Positions 19,600 through 30,739 of a DNA stretch of 64,000 nt are shown piece after piece. The stretch comes from Branchiostoma lanceolatum (taxonomy: Eukaryota > Chordata > Leptocardii > Amphioxiformes > Branchiostomatidae): NCBI RefSeq assembly GCF_035083965.1, contig NC_089722.1:33713958-33777957 (forward strand). The letters run 5' to 3'. Within the stretch, counting starts at the first letter, position 1, and every line of letters starts with the position of its first letter. The position numbers were made by a program, and so were the translations under genes. The notes under the pieces are model-generated. The model did no database searches. It saw only the letters and a list, made by a program, of their open reading frames with translations, and was not told where the DNA came from.

Positions 19600-22580
19600 T
19601 AAGGCGTGAACATTTCATTTGGAAAATATGGCAAACTATTTCAGATTTGTAAACCTTTCCTCATTTCAATTCTGTTTTTATAATGTCACAGTAATGATAC
19701 TATAAAAATGACTATTTTATGAATATTAAATAACACTAATGAAGACAATTACAATATATCAAATCAGGGTCAAATCAGTATCATCACTACGGTTACTGTA
19801 GCAGTACTATAAAGAAATAGTATTAACTAGAAAGGCAGCATTTGCGGGAGCAAATGCAACATGTTTCGCTCATTTCCCTCCCCATGCAAAAAGCGACTTT
19901 GGCGCATAGAGGCTAACGTTTGTTGTATGTCTGCAATGTTGGTATTTGAATGAATAATTGAATTGAAGACCAGTCAGAAATGGATCTCCCCAATTTGAAA
20001 CCCTATGCACCGATGGGCTCTTCCAGGCACCAATATTCATACTGGACCATTAAAAACCACCTTCACCAAAAAACTGGACCTTTTCGATAATCAACGAAGC
20101 CCAAAATTGGATTTTTTAAATGTCTACCTCATACAATAATGGACTCTTCCAGTGGTGTGTGGACCAACACGTGTCATGCAAATTTCAGAATGTAAACAAC
20201 TAGAATCTTGCTGAAGATGTAGATTTCTTCTGCGGAAGAATTTCCGCAATTCGAGAGTCCAGAAAATTTTTCATTACGTAGCGAACAGTTCTTTCTTAGG
20301 TTTTGCAAAAGTTTCACATATTTCTGCTAAATGTACCGCAAATTTCTGGTCCGTATTTCGTGACCTGTACTGTAACACTGACACATACCACCATTTAAAA
20401 AAAATGATGCTGAAGAAAGGATACACAACGGTTGAACCATCTCCCTCCAAATGTCCCCCCGTTCAATAATTACGCGCCAGCTGCACGTACACGGGGCTTG
20501 AGGTCACTGACCTTTAGGTCGTGTTGTTCGTTCGTAAATGTTCGAGCTTCTACTTGAGAAATTACAGACAGCCGCCGCGTATCTTCAGCCAAATTACCAT
20601 TGTTTTGACTGTTGTACAGCCGCTGACGTATAGTTCGTTTATACTGGTACGCTATGTAGGCCCTACTCAAGCTATTTTACGCTTTTTTCAGTGGCAAATT
20701 TCTTTGAATACAGCACGCCCGCCGCCAGCACGTTGCACATATATCTTTGACCGTGTTTGCACCGCCGTGGACGTAGCTTTACCAACTAATACCATCGACA
20801 CTTCGCCAGTTCAACAAACATCTTGTTGTTTGTTCCAAAATTTACGTTTCTGTGATGTGAAACAAGAGCTTCAATGAGTTCTGTGGTTAAAGTTGGGACC
20901 AATACAATGCTAATTGGACTCCACGTGGGTACGCCATGTTGTCTTTGTTTACAGCGTGACTCAGGCTTAGACAAATGTGAGTCAAAATCGCACCAAGAGA
21001 CGCCTCAATGGTCGCTAGGAAAAACACCAAGTCGGCAATGCTGGAGTTCTCCTTAATCAACGACCGAACTCATACGACAATGTCTGTAAGAGGGAAATAC
21101 TTGGTATTTATCCTAGTTGGTTTCGTAATAAAAGAGTAAATTATGTTTACTTCTAGTAAATGTAGGACCGATAATGCAATATGGCGCTGGCATGACACTG
21201 TGAATATATGAAAAAAGGCGACCAACAAAACTTCGCCATCAAGCCGACTATCTGGTACCACAAACAAAATAAGTTGCAGACGATTGTGTGTGGAGAAATC
21301 TTCGGCTTTTTTAAACAAGTGCCAGTGGTTGCGATGAAAATAATATTTTTTAGTACAACGCTACGCCACACATCATTTGTTTAATGCGCTATCGATCAGC
21401 GCCGATATTCAAGACTTTCCAGTGGCCCGATAGTGTAGACATGTAACAGGGGTTTACGCAAGGAGGTTGAAAATTCTTAGGTTTACGTCATTTTTAAACA
21501 ATCACTCAAAGCAAGGGCCTCCTTGCTCAAGGTAAATTTCCACGCACTTCACAACTCTCTATTGTTATTATAAATGTTATTGTCAACGTCCGGACACGGG
21601 ATGTTTCCTAAAGTTGGGAAATTTTGGACACTTTGTGTGCACTATTGTGCGCACTGGTGTCCAATCTTGGTGACACAGGGGTAGAAAATTCGTGTACATA
21701 GCGAGGAAATGTCGGGTTTCGCCATAGTGTTCAAGCTTGCAAACTTGTAGAAATCTTTGTTTCCATGCAGTGTTAAAATAAAAAAACACCATGTGTGTCG
21801 AAAATTACCACCAGAAAAGGTTTGAACCTTCTCAATTGCACTTATCTTCAATAGGACACAACAATAACAACACAAGGATGGGAGCCAGGGAGTAGTGAAG
21901 TCGTGTCTGCATCTGTCAGAGTAGTGCCCCTAATCATATTTACTATTTCAACCAATCAGGTTGAGCTTGATGAATCCATGTGTATGTTACAACGCGCTCT
22001 CTTATTGGCTGAGCAAATTAAAGTGTTGTATGCCGAAAGTGGGAATGGGATTCTATGAATATTTGTTCAATGTACCCCCATAGCAAATTTCAGGTCATTT
22101 GAATGTATTTCCAGAGCACAGGAGGCCAAAATGTAGGTTTTTGGTCAGAAAAAAACTAGATAAAATCACTTTCAAGGTCAATATCGAAAAAATGAAGAAG
22201 AAAAAAGGATCCCAGGGTATTTACCCACTCTACATGTATATCAAATTTTAGCTCAGTTGGTTCAGGGACGACCGAGCTGAGTCGATTACGAGATTTGACA
22301 GGAGAAAGAAACATTACGAACACAGTATGTTGCGCCCAACAGTATGTTGGGCTCAACATAATTACAGTACTACAGGTATGCATCGCTATCTCTTAAAAAA
22401 GCAAGAACACTTGGCAGCTGTGAACCACTGATGGTCACTGAACTGGATCGCTGTATTGAGTTTCTATCTTAGCATTCATGATAGTGACTACTGTTCACAA
22501 CAGCATTTTATAGAATGTGTTTGTTTAGCATGTCTAAAGAGTTTAAACATATGACTACTGCAGTGCACCTGTGAACACAC
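19600..22580. other. Serpin intron 5; no other gene recognised
   Basis: About 3 kb with several open frames on both strands near 20470-21370 and 21580-21880. None has recognised similarity or paired splice sites. Confidence 0.4.
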
Positions 22581-22704
22581 CTGCATCTGGAAGGAAGATG
22601 AGCATGCTTAGCTCCTTCTCCACATAAGGCAGCTCCAAGACACGACACTTCAGCTCCTTAAAGACTCCGTAGTTGAAGTTGTCCCTTTTTCTCATCATGC
22701 GCAC
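22581..22704 (-). CDS. Serpin constant exon 5
   Basis: Encodes 'VRMMRKRDNFNYGVFKELKC' and 'RVLELPYVEKELSMLIFLPD'. This is the serpin s3A/s4C region with the highly conserved 'vlELPY....lsM.i.LPd' motif. Donor 'gcagGTGTGT'; ends in phase 1. The acceptor 'tttgtagGTGC' lies within a 13-bp target-site duplication created by a LINE insertion (22714-23111), so the sequence just upstream of the acceptor is now LINE-derived. Confidence 0.92.
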
Positions 22705-22713
22705 CTACAAACA
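22701..22713. repeat. Target-site duplication, left copy
   Basis: GCACCTACAAACA, identical to 23112-23124. On the minus strand it includes the last bases of the intron and the first four of serpin exon 5. Confidence 0.9.
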
Positions 22714-23111
22714 GACCAAAAGGGACTGAATGCCTTCCATACAAGATGTCTAAGGAAAATACTGGGGATCTCATACAGAGATAGAATAAAGAACGAAGAG
22801 GTTTACCACAGAACAAGCCAGAGAGAAGTGGCAGACATGATAAGAGAGAGAAGAATAAGATGGCTAGAACATGTCCTGCGAATGGAAGAAAACAGAACAG
22901 CGAAGAAGATCTTGGAATGGAAGCCACACGGTGGAAGAAGAAGTAGGGGAAGACCAAGGCTGACGTGGCAGACACACGTGGAAAAAGACCGCCAAAGCAC
23001 TGGAAGCTCCTGGCATAAAGCCAAAAGGGAAGCAAAGAACCGAGGAAGGTAGAAAAGGACTGCCTGATGTGCCTCAAAGGCACGGGAGGAACTAAGGTGC
23101 TAAGGTAAGGT
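22714..23111 (+). mobile_element. 5'-truncated LINE tail inserted at the serpin exon 5 acceptor
   Basis: Plus strand, about 110 codons open: 'LNAFHTRCLRKILGISYRDR', 'IRWLEHVLRMEENRTAKKIL' and 'RGRPRLTWQTHVEKD', then a TAG stop. This is the standard C-terminus of a non-LTR reverse transcriptase. It ends in 'ctaaggtaaggt', a short repeat tail. Exact 13-bp duplications flank it, so this is a target-primed retrotransposition event. It is antisense to the serpin and displaces the original intron 4 polypyrimidine tract by 411 bp. It is a different lineage from the tail at 997. Confidence 0.9.
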
Positions 23112-23124
23112 GCACCTACAAACA
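23112..23124. repeat. Target-site duplication, right copy
   Basis: GCACCTACAAACA, identical to 22701-22713. It carries a duplicate of the 'TGTAG|GTGC' 3' splice site on the minus strand. Confidence 0.9.
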
Positions 23125-23382
23125 CGTATCAAATCTCAAATCACAAACCTTAGTAATGATAAACTCCATCATAGAAAAACATTGTCGAAATGGGTTTAAG
23201 ATGTTGTTACAATACAAAGTAAATTATACATGTTGACATGACAAAGTAGTACATTCGGATGATACCTGAGTGTATGTTTTGATAATACATAACAAGAACT
23301 TGACGACAGGAAAGGATATGGTACAGTATGTGAAGAAAGGAAAAAAAAAACTAATATGAAACTTACTCTATACTCTTACTAT

Positions 23383-24155
23383 AATAGACCGATCCCAAGG
23401 CCACGCCCCCTGCTCGATTTCGAACACCTCCGTCAAAAACACGGTTTGACGGACCAAACATGGCCGCCACGGCTAGGTTGAAAATAAGGCTACTGACTTA
23501 GGTTTAGCTTTTGTGGCACTGAAACCCTTTCAGAGCGGGTCAAATAAGAATGCTATGTCTTCTTTGTTGAAGGCTGTATCCACCGGGCAGAGTTGTTTAT
23601 GGAGGGGGTAGGTGTAGTTGCGGTGAGAGCGTAATGTTTGCGGTCAATGTGACAGCGGTATGCGCAGCATAGCTTTCCCTTGTCGGTGGGCATCAGCGCC
23701 CAGTTTCTGACAACCAGCCGATGCACGTGTAAAACAGGGTTCATATATCTGTGACAGGGTTCCCACTGTATTGACTGCATGCATAACAGCTGCATGGTAT
23801 CTAGTAACTAAGAATTAAAATGCATCCTTTTACTTCCCTCTTCAATTTCAAGTTAACCAGTTTCACACACCAGTAACTGAAGATACGAAACTCTAGTGGA
23901 CTTTGTAGTAGTCAGCATGTGGTACAAGCTTCCTCTCCTTGAGTGGCTGATCTATTTTCTTTTTAAATTCGTTTTTATTCTGAGCATGCATTCAACCAAT
24001 ACAGTGGAAAACCTGTCCCAGATATACGTACCCTGCTTTACACGTGCCATTTCTGCCCCGTCAACGCTGTTTTTGACGGAGGTGGGCTGAATAGAACAGG
24101 GGGTTCTATGGGTCTTTTATTCGTTCGATATGGTGTTCGACAGGATCGGTCTATT
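23383..24155. mobile_element. Non-autonomous DNA element with 13-bp TIRs
   Basis: AATAGACCGATCC at 23383-23395 is matched by its exact inverse at 24143-24155. A second inner inverted pair, CCTCCGTCAAAAAC and GTTTTTGACGGAGG, lies within 100 bases of the ends. The interior has no transposase. No clear target-site duplication was found. It lies in serpin intron 4. Confidence 0.7.
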
Positions 24156-24289
24156 CTTCGAGAAGATTTCAAAGCAATTATCATATACTGATTGTAGGAA
24201 GAAATAGATATACTTCAAGAACATCCCTGAGCTAATACATTGTAAATAGGGACAAAAAAGGAGAAATTATTTTTAAAAAAGTGATTATC

Positions 24290-24990
24290 TCCATGAAAAA
24301 AGACTTTTTCATGGAGATACTGTTTTGCGTGCGTTTGCGTGTTTGTGTGTATGTATGTGTCACCGGATGCTTAAAGCCAGCATAACTGTAGAACATGGCG
24401 TTGGATTGTAATGATATTTGGTATATGGGTAGGTGTTGGGAGGAGAAAGGTCAAGGTCGATTTTTGGGCCCCCTGGTATGTGTCACTGGAACTGCAGTGG
24501 CGTATTTATAAAAATCTTCTAAGGAGAATAACTGAAGAAATGAACGACAGATTGTCATGTTATTTTGTACGTAGGTAGGTTGGACAGAGATGTACACACT
24601 TAAGTGCAAATTATGCAAATTGGGACTAAATTTGCATTAAGTAAGGAGGAGAATCGTTTGCATGTGTGTATGTATGTGTCACCGGATGCTTAAAGCCAGC
24701 ATAACTGTAGAACGTGTAGATGGATTGTAATGATGTTAGGTATGTGGGTAGGTGCTGGGAGGAGAAAGGTCAAGGTCGAATTTGGCCCCCATGGTATTTG
24801 TCACTGTAACTGCAGTGGCGTATTTGTAAAAATCTTCCAAGGAGAATAACTGAATAAAGGAACAACAGACTTTCATGTTATTTGGTACGCAGGTCGTTTG
24901 GACAGAGATGTACAAACTGAAGTGCTAATTATGCAAATTCGGACTGAATTTGCATAAGTAATGACGAATATCTACTCCTCCATTGTGGGT
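24290..24990 (+). repeat. Dispersed repeat, two tandem copies
   Basis: Opens with a hairpin of 'tatctccatgaaaaa' and 'tttttcatggagata'. Two units of about 315 bp then begin with 'gtcaccggatgcttaaagcc' (near 24358 and 24677). Each contains 'gggaggagaaaggtcaaggt' and an 'aaattatgcaaatt' block. Same family as 1-490, in opposite orientation. Confidence 0.75.
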
Positions 24991-25179
24991 ATGTGCTTTG
25001 AGGTCGCACCTGTCGAATCTCTTGGTCTCTAGTCTAGGAAAAATATTCCCCAAGTCCCAACCGCTGGTGGTTCTTCTGCCCAAAACCAAGTAGATGTAGT
25101 GTGGTAGCTCTACTAATAATACTGCAGAATATGTATATGCAAATGCACATATGTACCTTATGTTAAATAGATGTTATAT

Positions 25180-26085
25180 TTGAGATGTAGGTACCTTTAG
25201 AACAGGTAAATACACCTGACAACAATTTATGCTAACGAGGACATCATTTGCATAACGTCTGCAGAAACTTGTATGTCCCTTACCGTAATAGCTTCAAATG
25301 TCATATTTGAGATGTAGGTACCTTTAGGAAAGGTAAACAAATTTGTCCATGAATTATGCTAATGACGACCTTTTTCGCATTATCTATGCATAAATTTGTA
25401 TTTCTCTTGACGTAAAGGCTACGGATGTCATAGTGGAGATGTAGGTACCATGAGAAAGGTCAGAAAAGCTGGACATAAATTATGCCAATGAGGGCATCAT
25501 TTGCATGATTTATACATATCCCGTGCCGTAATGCCTACGGATGTCATATTTCAGATGTCGTCAATTTTAGGAAAGGTGAACACAACCAGGTCATAAATTA
25601 TGCTAATGAGGGCATCATTAGCATAATTTAGGCATAAACTTGTATTTTCCTTACCGTTAAAGCTACAGATGTCATATTTCAGATGCTGGTACCCTAAGGA
25701 AGGTGAATACAAATGTCAATGAAATATGCTAATGCATATTTCATGGACCTCTTTTGCATAATTTAGGTATAACAATGTATTTCCTCTTACTGTAAAGGCT
25801 ACGGATTTCATATTTGACATGTAGGTACCTTTCGGAAAGGTCAGAAAACCTGGCCATAAATTATGCTAATGAGGGGTTTATGCATAATGTTTGCATATCC
25901 TTTACCATAATGCTACGGATTACATATTTCAGATGTAGGTACCTTTAGGAAAGGTGAACACACTTGACCATATATTATGCTAATGCGGACCTCGTTTGCA
26001 TAATTTTTGTAGAAACTTCAAAATTCCCTTACACTACAGTAAATGCTAAGGACGTCATATTTGAGGTGTAGGTAATGGGAGGGGA
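25180..26085. repeat. Tandem array, ~125-bp unit, about 7-8 copies
   Basis: 'atgtaggtacc' or close variants recur at about 25184, 25308, 25438, 25555, 25684, 25820, 25932 and 26065. Each is followed by 'aaattatgctaatgagg', 'catttgcataattt' and 'ctacggatgtcatattt'. Copies are diverged by substitutions and small indels. The array is in serpin intron 4. Confidence 0.85.
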
Positions 26086-26256
26086 ATATCCTGCAATTTC
26101 CCTAACATGTTACCTTTCTAGTTTCTATTACGTGGATACCCTCTGACACATAAAACAAAACAACCAGCGGCAACAACAGATAACAAGGGCAAATAAAACA
26201 CATCATATATAAAAACAAATTTCATGGAGATTTTGGGTCTTCGGACTCTTGTTTAC

Positions 26257-26365
26257 CTTGACTTTCTCATTATTGTTGATGTTGAAGTTCAGGTTGCGGG
26301 TCATTTGTGCATCAAACTGCTCGCCCCAGTTCCCCTTGAAGTAGATGGCATTCACCAGGACCAAC
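26257..26365 (-). CDS. Serpin constant exon 4
   Basis: Encodes 'LVLVNAIYFKGNWGEQFDAQ' and 'MTRNLNFNINNNEKVK'. 'NAIYFKGNW' is the nearly invariant breach/shutter strand s3A of serpins. Acceptor 'gttttag', donor 'aagGTAAAC'; ends in phase 0 and joins exon 5 as K-V. The first G completes the split Arg codon from exon 3 (AG|G). Confidence 0.95.
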
Positions 26366-26824
26366 CTAAAACACAGGAGGATCATAAATGTCAATGTTAA
26401 ATGTTTGGCAGTGGTTTTGTGTTCCCAATTTTGTTAACTTAAAACCACCATGAAAATGTTTCTCCTGTCTTCTGCCCACCTACATGTACCCCCTTAATTG
26501 TTTCAACCTCAAAATTAAAATCATCGTGAACATTTTTTCTGTACCCTGAAATTAAATCCTGTGAACTTACAGGCATTTACAGTACAGGATCATCTTTTTA
26601 AAGTTAGAAGTTGATACTGAAGTTCTGCAATTAACTTCACAAATGAGCATGATATATATCCTGACAATAGCAGCTGTTTGCTGCTTGGTTCAGATTTAAT
26701 TTTTCAACAATTCTTTGTTGATTTGTGAGTAAGATAACTGAAATATCCTAATGGTATCCTTTAATGATTAACAGTTATTGCTGATAAGTTTTCATGCTAA
26801 TATCAGCAAAAGCTGTGTCCTTGC

Positions 26825-26931
26825 CTTGTCATTGCATCCACTGCTCCAGCTGGTATCAGGTCTTTGATCTTGTTCTTGGTTTGTTCCTCCACCCACCGGT
26901 TGATAGTTCCTCGCACCTGCTCAGCTGCTCC
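26825..26931 (-). CDS. Serpin constant exon 3 (GC donor)
   Basis: Encodes 'GAAEQVRGTINRWVEEQTKN' and 'KIKDLIPAGAVDAMT'. This is the helix F region with 'iN.Wve..T..kI.dl', a serpin hallmark. Acceptor 'gttccag'. The exon ends at ACAAG followed by GCAAGG, so the intron begins with GC rather than GT. The phase (2) and the homology on both sides leave little choice of another donor. Length 107 nt. Confidence 0.92.
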
Positions 26932-27464
26932 CTGGAACATATGCATGTACACCTTGTGGTTAGGGTTGTTAACTCAGAACCTGGATGTACTGTGTTCGAA
27001 TCCATGACAGCTCCCGATATTGACGTCTGCCTTTGGGGAATGCATTTTATACCAATTTCCTAACTCTACTCAGGTGCAGATGAGTACCTCTGAGCTAATC
27101 AGTTATGGAAATTCCTTGGATATGACGTTAAATGAAGGTGCCGTGTTTGAGGAGAGCCACACCTTGAGCATGTTAAAGAACCCACCACACTTACTGAAAA
27201 GGTCCTTCCCGGTTTAGGTGAATCAAATAAATCTGTCCGGATAAGCAGCTACAAACCTGGTGTGTTATGCCATCAGGTGATTTACCAGGTACGCAATATA
27301 AACATAAGTTTGCTACTCATTGATACTTACATATAGGTTCCCGGAGTACACTTAACAGGTGTGTTAATGTTATGCCACCCAGGTTGCTTACAAAGAAATA
27401 ATCAAAGAAAACAAACACACAATAATTCCTAAACAAGTGGAGGGTAAAATCTGAAACAGCTGAC

Positions 27465-27588
27465 CTTGAAGTCCACAGAAGCCAGCTCCGCCCCGTAGTT
27501 CTTCTTGGTGGCGTTCAGGAATTCCTGTAGGAAACTGTAGGTCTTCTCCCCGTACAGGCGGTTTGCAGTCTGCAGAGTGTACTTGTCA
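27465..27588 (-). CDS. Serpin constant exon 2
   Basis: Encodes '[20 protein letters not shown]' and '[20 protein letters not shown]', then K. This is the serpin helix C-E region with conserved 'L..aNrLyg....f...fl......Y.ael..vdF'. Acceptor 'ctcccacag', donor 'aagGTCAGC'. It enters in phase 2 (AG|T, Ser) and leaves in phase 0. Confidence 0.95.
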
Positions 27589-28208
27589 CTGTGGGAGGGG
27601 AGAAAGATCATGTGTCCTGGTGATGACCTTAGAGATTTAAAAACTTGAAAAGAAGACCATTCCAGCAATGTAGCATTCCTTGAAGATAGGGTACCTGGGG
27701 TTTTGAGCGTGGCTATAAAAATGAGGGCACAATTGAAAAACCTCATTACGAAAGATGAAAAACATGATCTAACAGGTGCATATGCCTGATTTAAGTATTC
27801 TTTAGGAGTTTACATAATTCATAACTGATTTGTTACAAACTTAATGAAATAAGCAACTGCTAATGCTTGGGTCACATTTCGAATATGGGGCCTTTCCGGG
27901 CAGTCTTTGGGAACGTTAAGTATGACATAAAAGACCATTAAAGGCACAAAACGTGCCAAAATTATGTAAGCCCGACCGGGCCCCGGCTGGGAAATGTGAC
28001 CCAAGTATAACTAATGAATCTTACAGAACATGTATTTTTGCCTGTAATATTGTAGCGTGTAGGTCCAGAAATTTTCTTAGGATTGTAATACTATGTTTCT
28101 TTGTAGTAGATAGTATGTACTCTATAAGATTAATTACTAGTAACTTTGTATCTTTGAATAGCACTTATCTATTTCATTAGAAATCATATGAATAATTATA
28201 AGGCCTAC

Positions 28209-28454
28209 CTAGCATACAGCTGCTGGTGCAGCTTAGAGAACGTTTCGTGCAGGGCGTCATTAGGCATGTCCTTGAAGCACAGCGTCCCCTTCATGGCGCC
28301 CTCCGTACTGCCGCGAGCGCCGAGAGACGTCATGGCCAGCGCCACGCAGATGATGTACGGCGAGAAGAACACGTTCCCGGCGGGATTCTGTCCGCACAGC
28401 TCGCGGTACAGGTTCAGCGCAAACTCCGTGTTCGCTGCACTTAGCTTCTTCATC
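28209..28454 (-). CDS. Serpin constant exon 1 (first coding exon)
   Basis: ATG at 28453: MKKLSAANTEFALNLYREL, then 'NVFFSPYIICVALAM', 'LGARGSTEGAMKGTL' and 'KLHQQLYA'. These match serpin helices A and B (FSP.si..aLam..lGArg.T). There is no signal peptide, so the product looks cytosolic like clade-B serpins. However, an acceptor ('ctactcag') one base before the ATG implies an upstream non-coding or coding exon that was not found. Donor 'gctagGTAGGC', phase 2. The seven constant exons sum to 957 nt (319 codons). The function is presumably inhibition of serine proteases, with target set by the C-terminal cassette chosen. Confidence 0.93.
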
Positions 28455-28793
28455 CTGAGTAGAAAATGATATCATGTTCTACTTTCAGAATTTTTCAAAT
28501 AATGATAAGCTTTGAATAAAAGAGGAAGAGGCTTGAAACTGGGAACTGTCACCACGTCTGTCGGCATTAATCAATATACAAAGAAGGACCACTTAGAAGA
28601 GCTGGCTATGAGGATCCCTTTGCTTTCCGATAAAGCAAAATAAGTGAAGAGAGCAAAAAGTTTTAGACCTTATACTATATCTACACCTTAAGTCTTTAAT
28701 AGTAGTTTTAACTTTCCACCTCCACAAGTAGCAACAATCCCATAACAGCCACCAATGCATGCATGACTACAAAGCTAATATGTGTATTAGCAC

Positions 28794-29185
28794 GTATCGT
28801 GCAGGGCGTCATTAGGCATGTCCTTGAAGCACAGCGTCCCCTTCATGCCGCCCTCCGTACTGCCGCGAGCGCCGAGAGACGTCATGGCCAGCGCCACGCA
28901 GATGATGTACGGCGAGAAGAACACGTTCCCGGCGGGATTCTGTCCGCACAGCTCGCGGTACAGCTTCTTCATCCTGAGTAGAAAATTAAATCATGTTCTA
29001 CTTTCAGAATTTTTCAAATAATGGTAAGCGTTGAATAAAAAGAGGAAGAGGCTAGAAACTGGGAACTGTCACCAAGCCTGTCGGCATTAATCCTTAATAG
29101 TAGTTTTAACTTTCCACCTCCACAAGTAGCAACATTCCCATAACAGCCACCACTGCATGCATGACTACAAAGCTAATATGTGTAC
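28794..29185 (-). pseudogene. Partial tandem copy of serpin exon 1 and its upstream flank
   Basis: 28794-28973 duplicates exon 1 with an in-frame 33-nt deletion (SAANTEFALNL missing, leaving MKKLYRELCGQ) and an early end. The copy breaks off before the donor and reads HDTC-stop. The flank 28974-29185 also matches 28455-28785, except that about 130 bp of the original are missing. Without a donor it cannot be used as a coding exon. The copy is highly similar to the original, so the event is recent. Confidence 0.88.
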
Positions 29186-29471
29186 TGGTATAGATTCAGA
29201 TACAGATACATGTATACATAATTCAGAAGAAAGCTTTGGTATAGAGTTTTTCTGAGGTCATACATGGTATGCTTTGATTATACAAGTCAAACCAAAGCAC
29301 AGAACTTCAGAACAAATTCTGTTTGTTAATGATTAGTCACCTAGTAAATCAACTGCCACCTAAGTCAGTAAGTGCCTGCCCTAACACTGTAAACAGGTAC
29401 GACCATGCATGTATTCATATGAAATTCACATTTACAGTGCTATTTTGGATCATTGTGAATCCATGGCAGTG
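29186..29471. other. Short spacer, nothing recognised
   Basis: Between the exon 1 duplicate and the mobile-element nest. No promoter could be identified with confidence. Confidence 0.3.
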
Positions 29472-29828
29472 TATGTCATCATTTCCGTGTCAAAATTTCG
29501 TACGTAAAAAACGTCACGTTTTGGCGTTTATACGTGACGTATTGGGGGTCAATACGTCACCTATGAAATGCCAACGTCACGTATGCCGGAACGTACGGAT
29601 ACGTGACATACATATGGTTTTGCAATTTCCGTGTCAAAATTACCTACATAAAAAAACGTACGTTTTCGCGTCCGAACGTCACGTATAACAGGTCATACGT
29701 CACATAAGGCATATACGTCACGTACTAAACGTGACATACATATGTCGTGGCATTTTTAGATCAAAATATCGTATCTACGAATACGTCACGTTTTGGGGTT
29801 ATACGTTACGTACATAAATGGGATATGT
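29472..29828 (+). mobile_element. Left end of the older palindromic-family element
   Basis: Begins with TATGTCATCATTTCCGTG, a one-mismatch version of the terminal sequence of the larger element, followed by dense 'tacgtgacgta' and 'cgtcacgta' palindromes. It is interrupted at 29828 by insertion of the 7.69-kb element. Its continuation resumes at 37526 in the same orientation. Confidence 0.75.
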
Positions 29829-30546
29829 TATGGCATCATTTCCGTGTCAAAATTACGTACGTAAAAAACGTCACGTTTTGGCGTTTATACGTGACGTATT
29901 GGGGGTCAATACGTCACGTATGAAAGGCCTACGTCACGTATGCCGGAACGTACGGATACGTGACATACATATGGTTTTGCAATTTCCGTGTCAAAATTAC
30001 CTACATAAAAAAACGTACGATTTCTCGTCCAAACGTCACGTATAACAGGTCATACGTCACATAAGGCATATACGTCACGTACTAAACGTGACATACATAT
30101 GTCGTGGCATTTTTAGATCAAAATATCGTATCTACGTAGACGTCACGTTTTGTGGTTATACGTTACGCACATAAATGGGTTATGTTAACGTAACGTTAAC
30201 GTTAACGTAACGCATGTAGGCCCTTCAAGTTATTATAACAAACAACGTTAACATATAACGTAGTCGTAGTTATCATAACGCATTACGTTAACGTAACATA
30301 GTCATTTACGTTATCATAACGCAGAGCGCTAACGTAACGTACACTAGAGTGAACCTTTATAATAGGCGTGTTCTGTTTACGTCATTGGTTTATGTTGTGT
30401 ATAACGTCTACGATAGACGCGTTCTGGTGACGTCATCAGTTTATGTTATGTACAACGTGTATGATAGACTTGTTCTTGTGACGTCATCAGTCTATGTTTT
30501 GTAAAAGCCGCAGCACACAATGTATTAGTGTGGGTACAAAGTAGTA

Positions 30547-30578
30547 CCAAGGAGGTTTTCTATATAAAACCTCCTTGG
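30547..30578. mobile_element. 32-bp perfect hairpin insertion (left arm)
   Basis: 13-bp arms (ccaaggaggtttt and its inverse) surround a 6-nt centre. TAGTA flanks it on both sides (30542-30546 and 30579-30583). The older copy at about 37868-37882 has a single TAGTA and no hairpin, i.e. an empty site. The identical insertion is present in the right arm. Confidence 0.85.
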
Positions 30579-30739
30579 TAGTACGGACACAATTTTTGAT
30601 GCCTGGCTAGAATATCCTATGTGAGCATTAGCCAGATTTAAACTGTGCCGTGGGATATACTGTCTGAATTGATTAATTGAATTGTGAACCATTCTGTTCG
30701 TGTATATTCGAAAGTGCGCCATACTACGCGTCATCCCGT

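Noticed and set aside
22658..23125. 155-codon minus-strand frame, the longest near exon 5
   Set aside because: It runs antisense through the LINE insertion. The plus strand gives a recognisable reverse-transcriptase tail, so this is a shadow.
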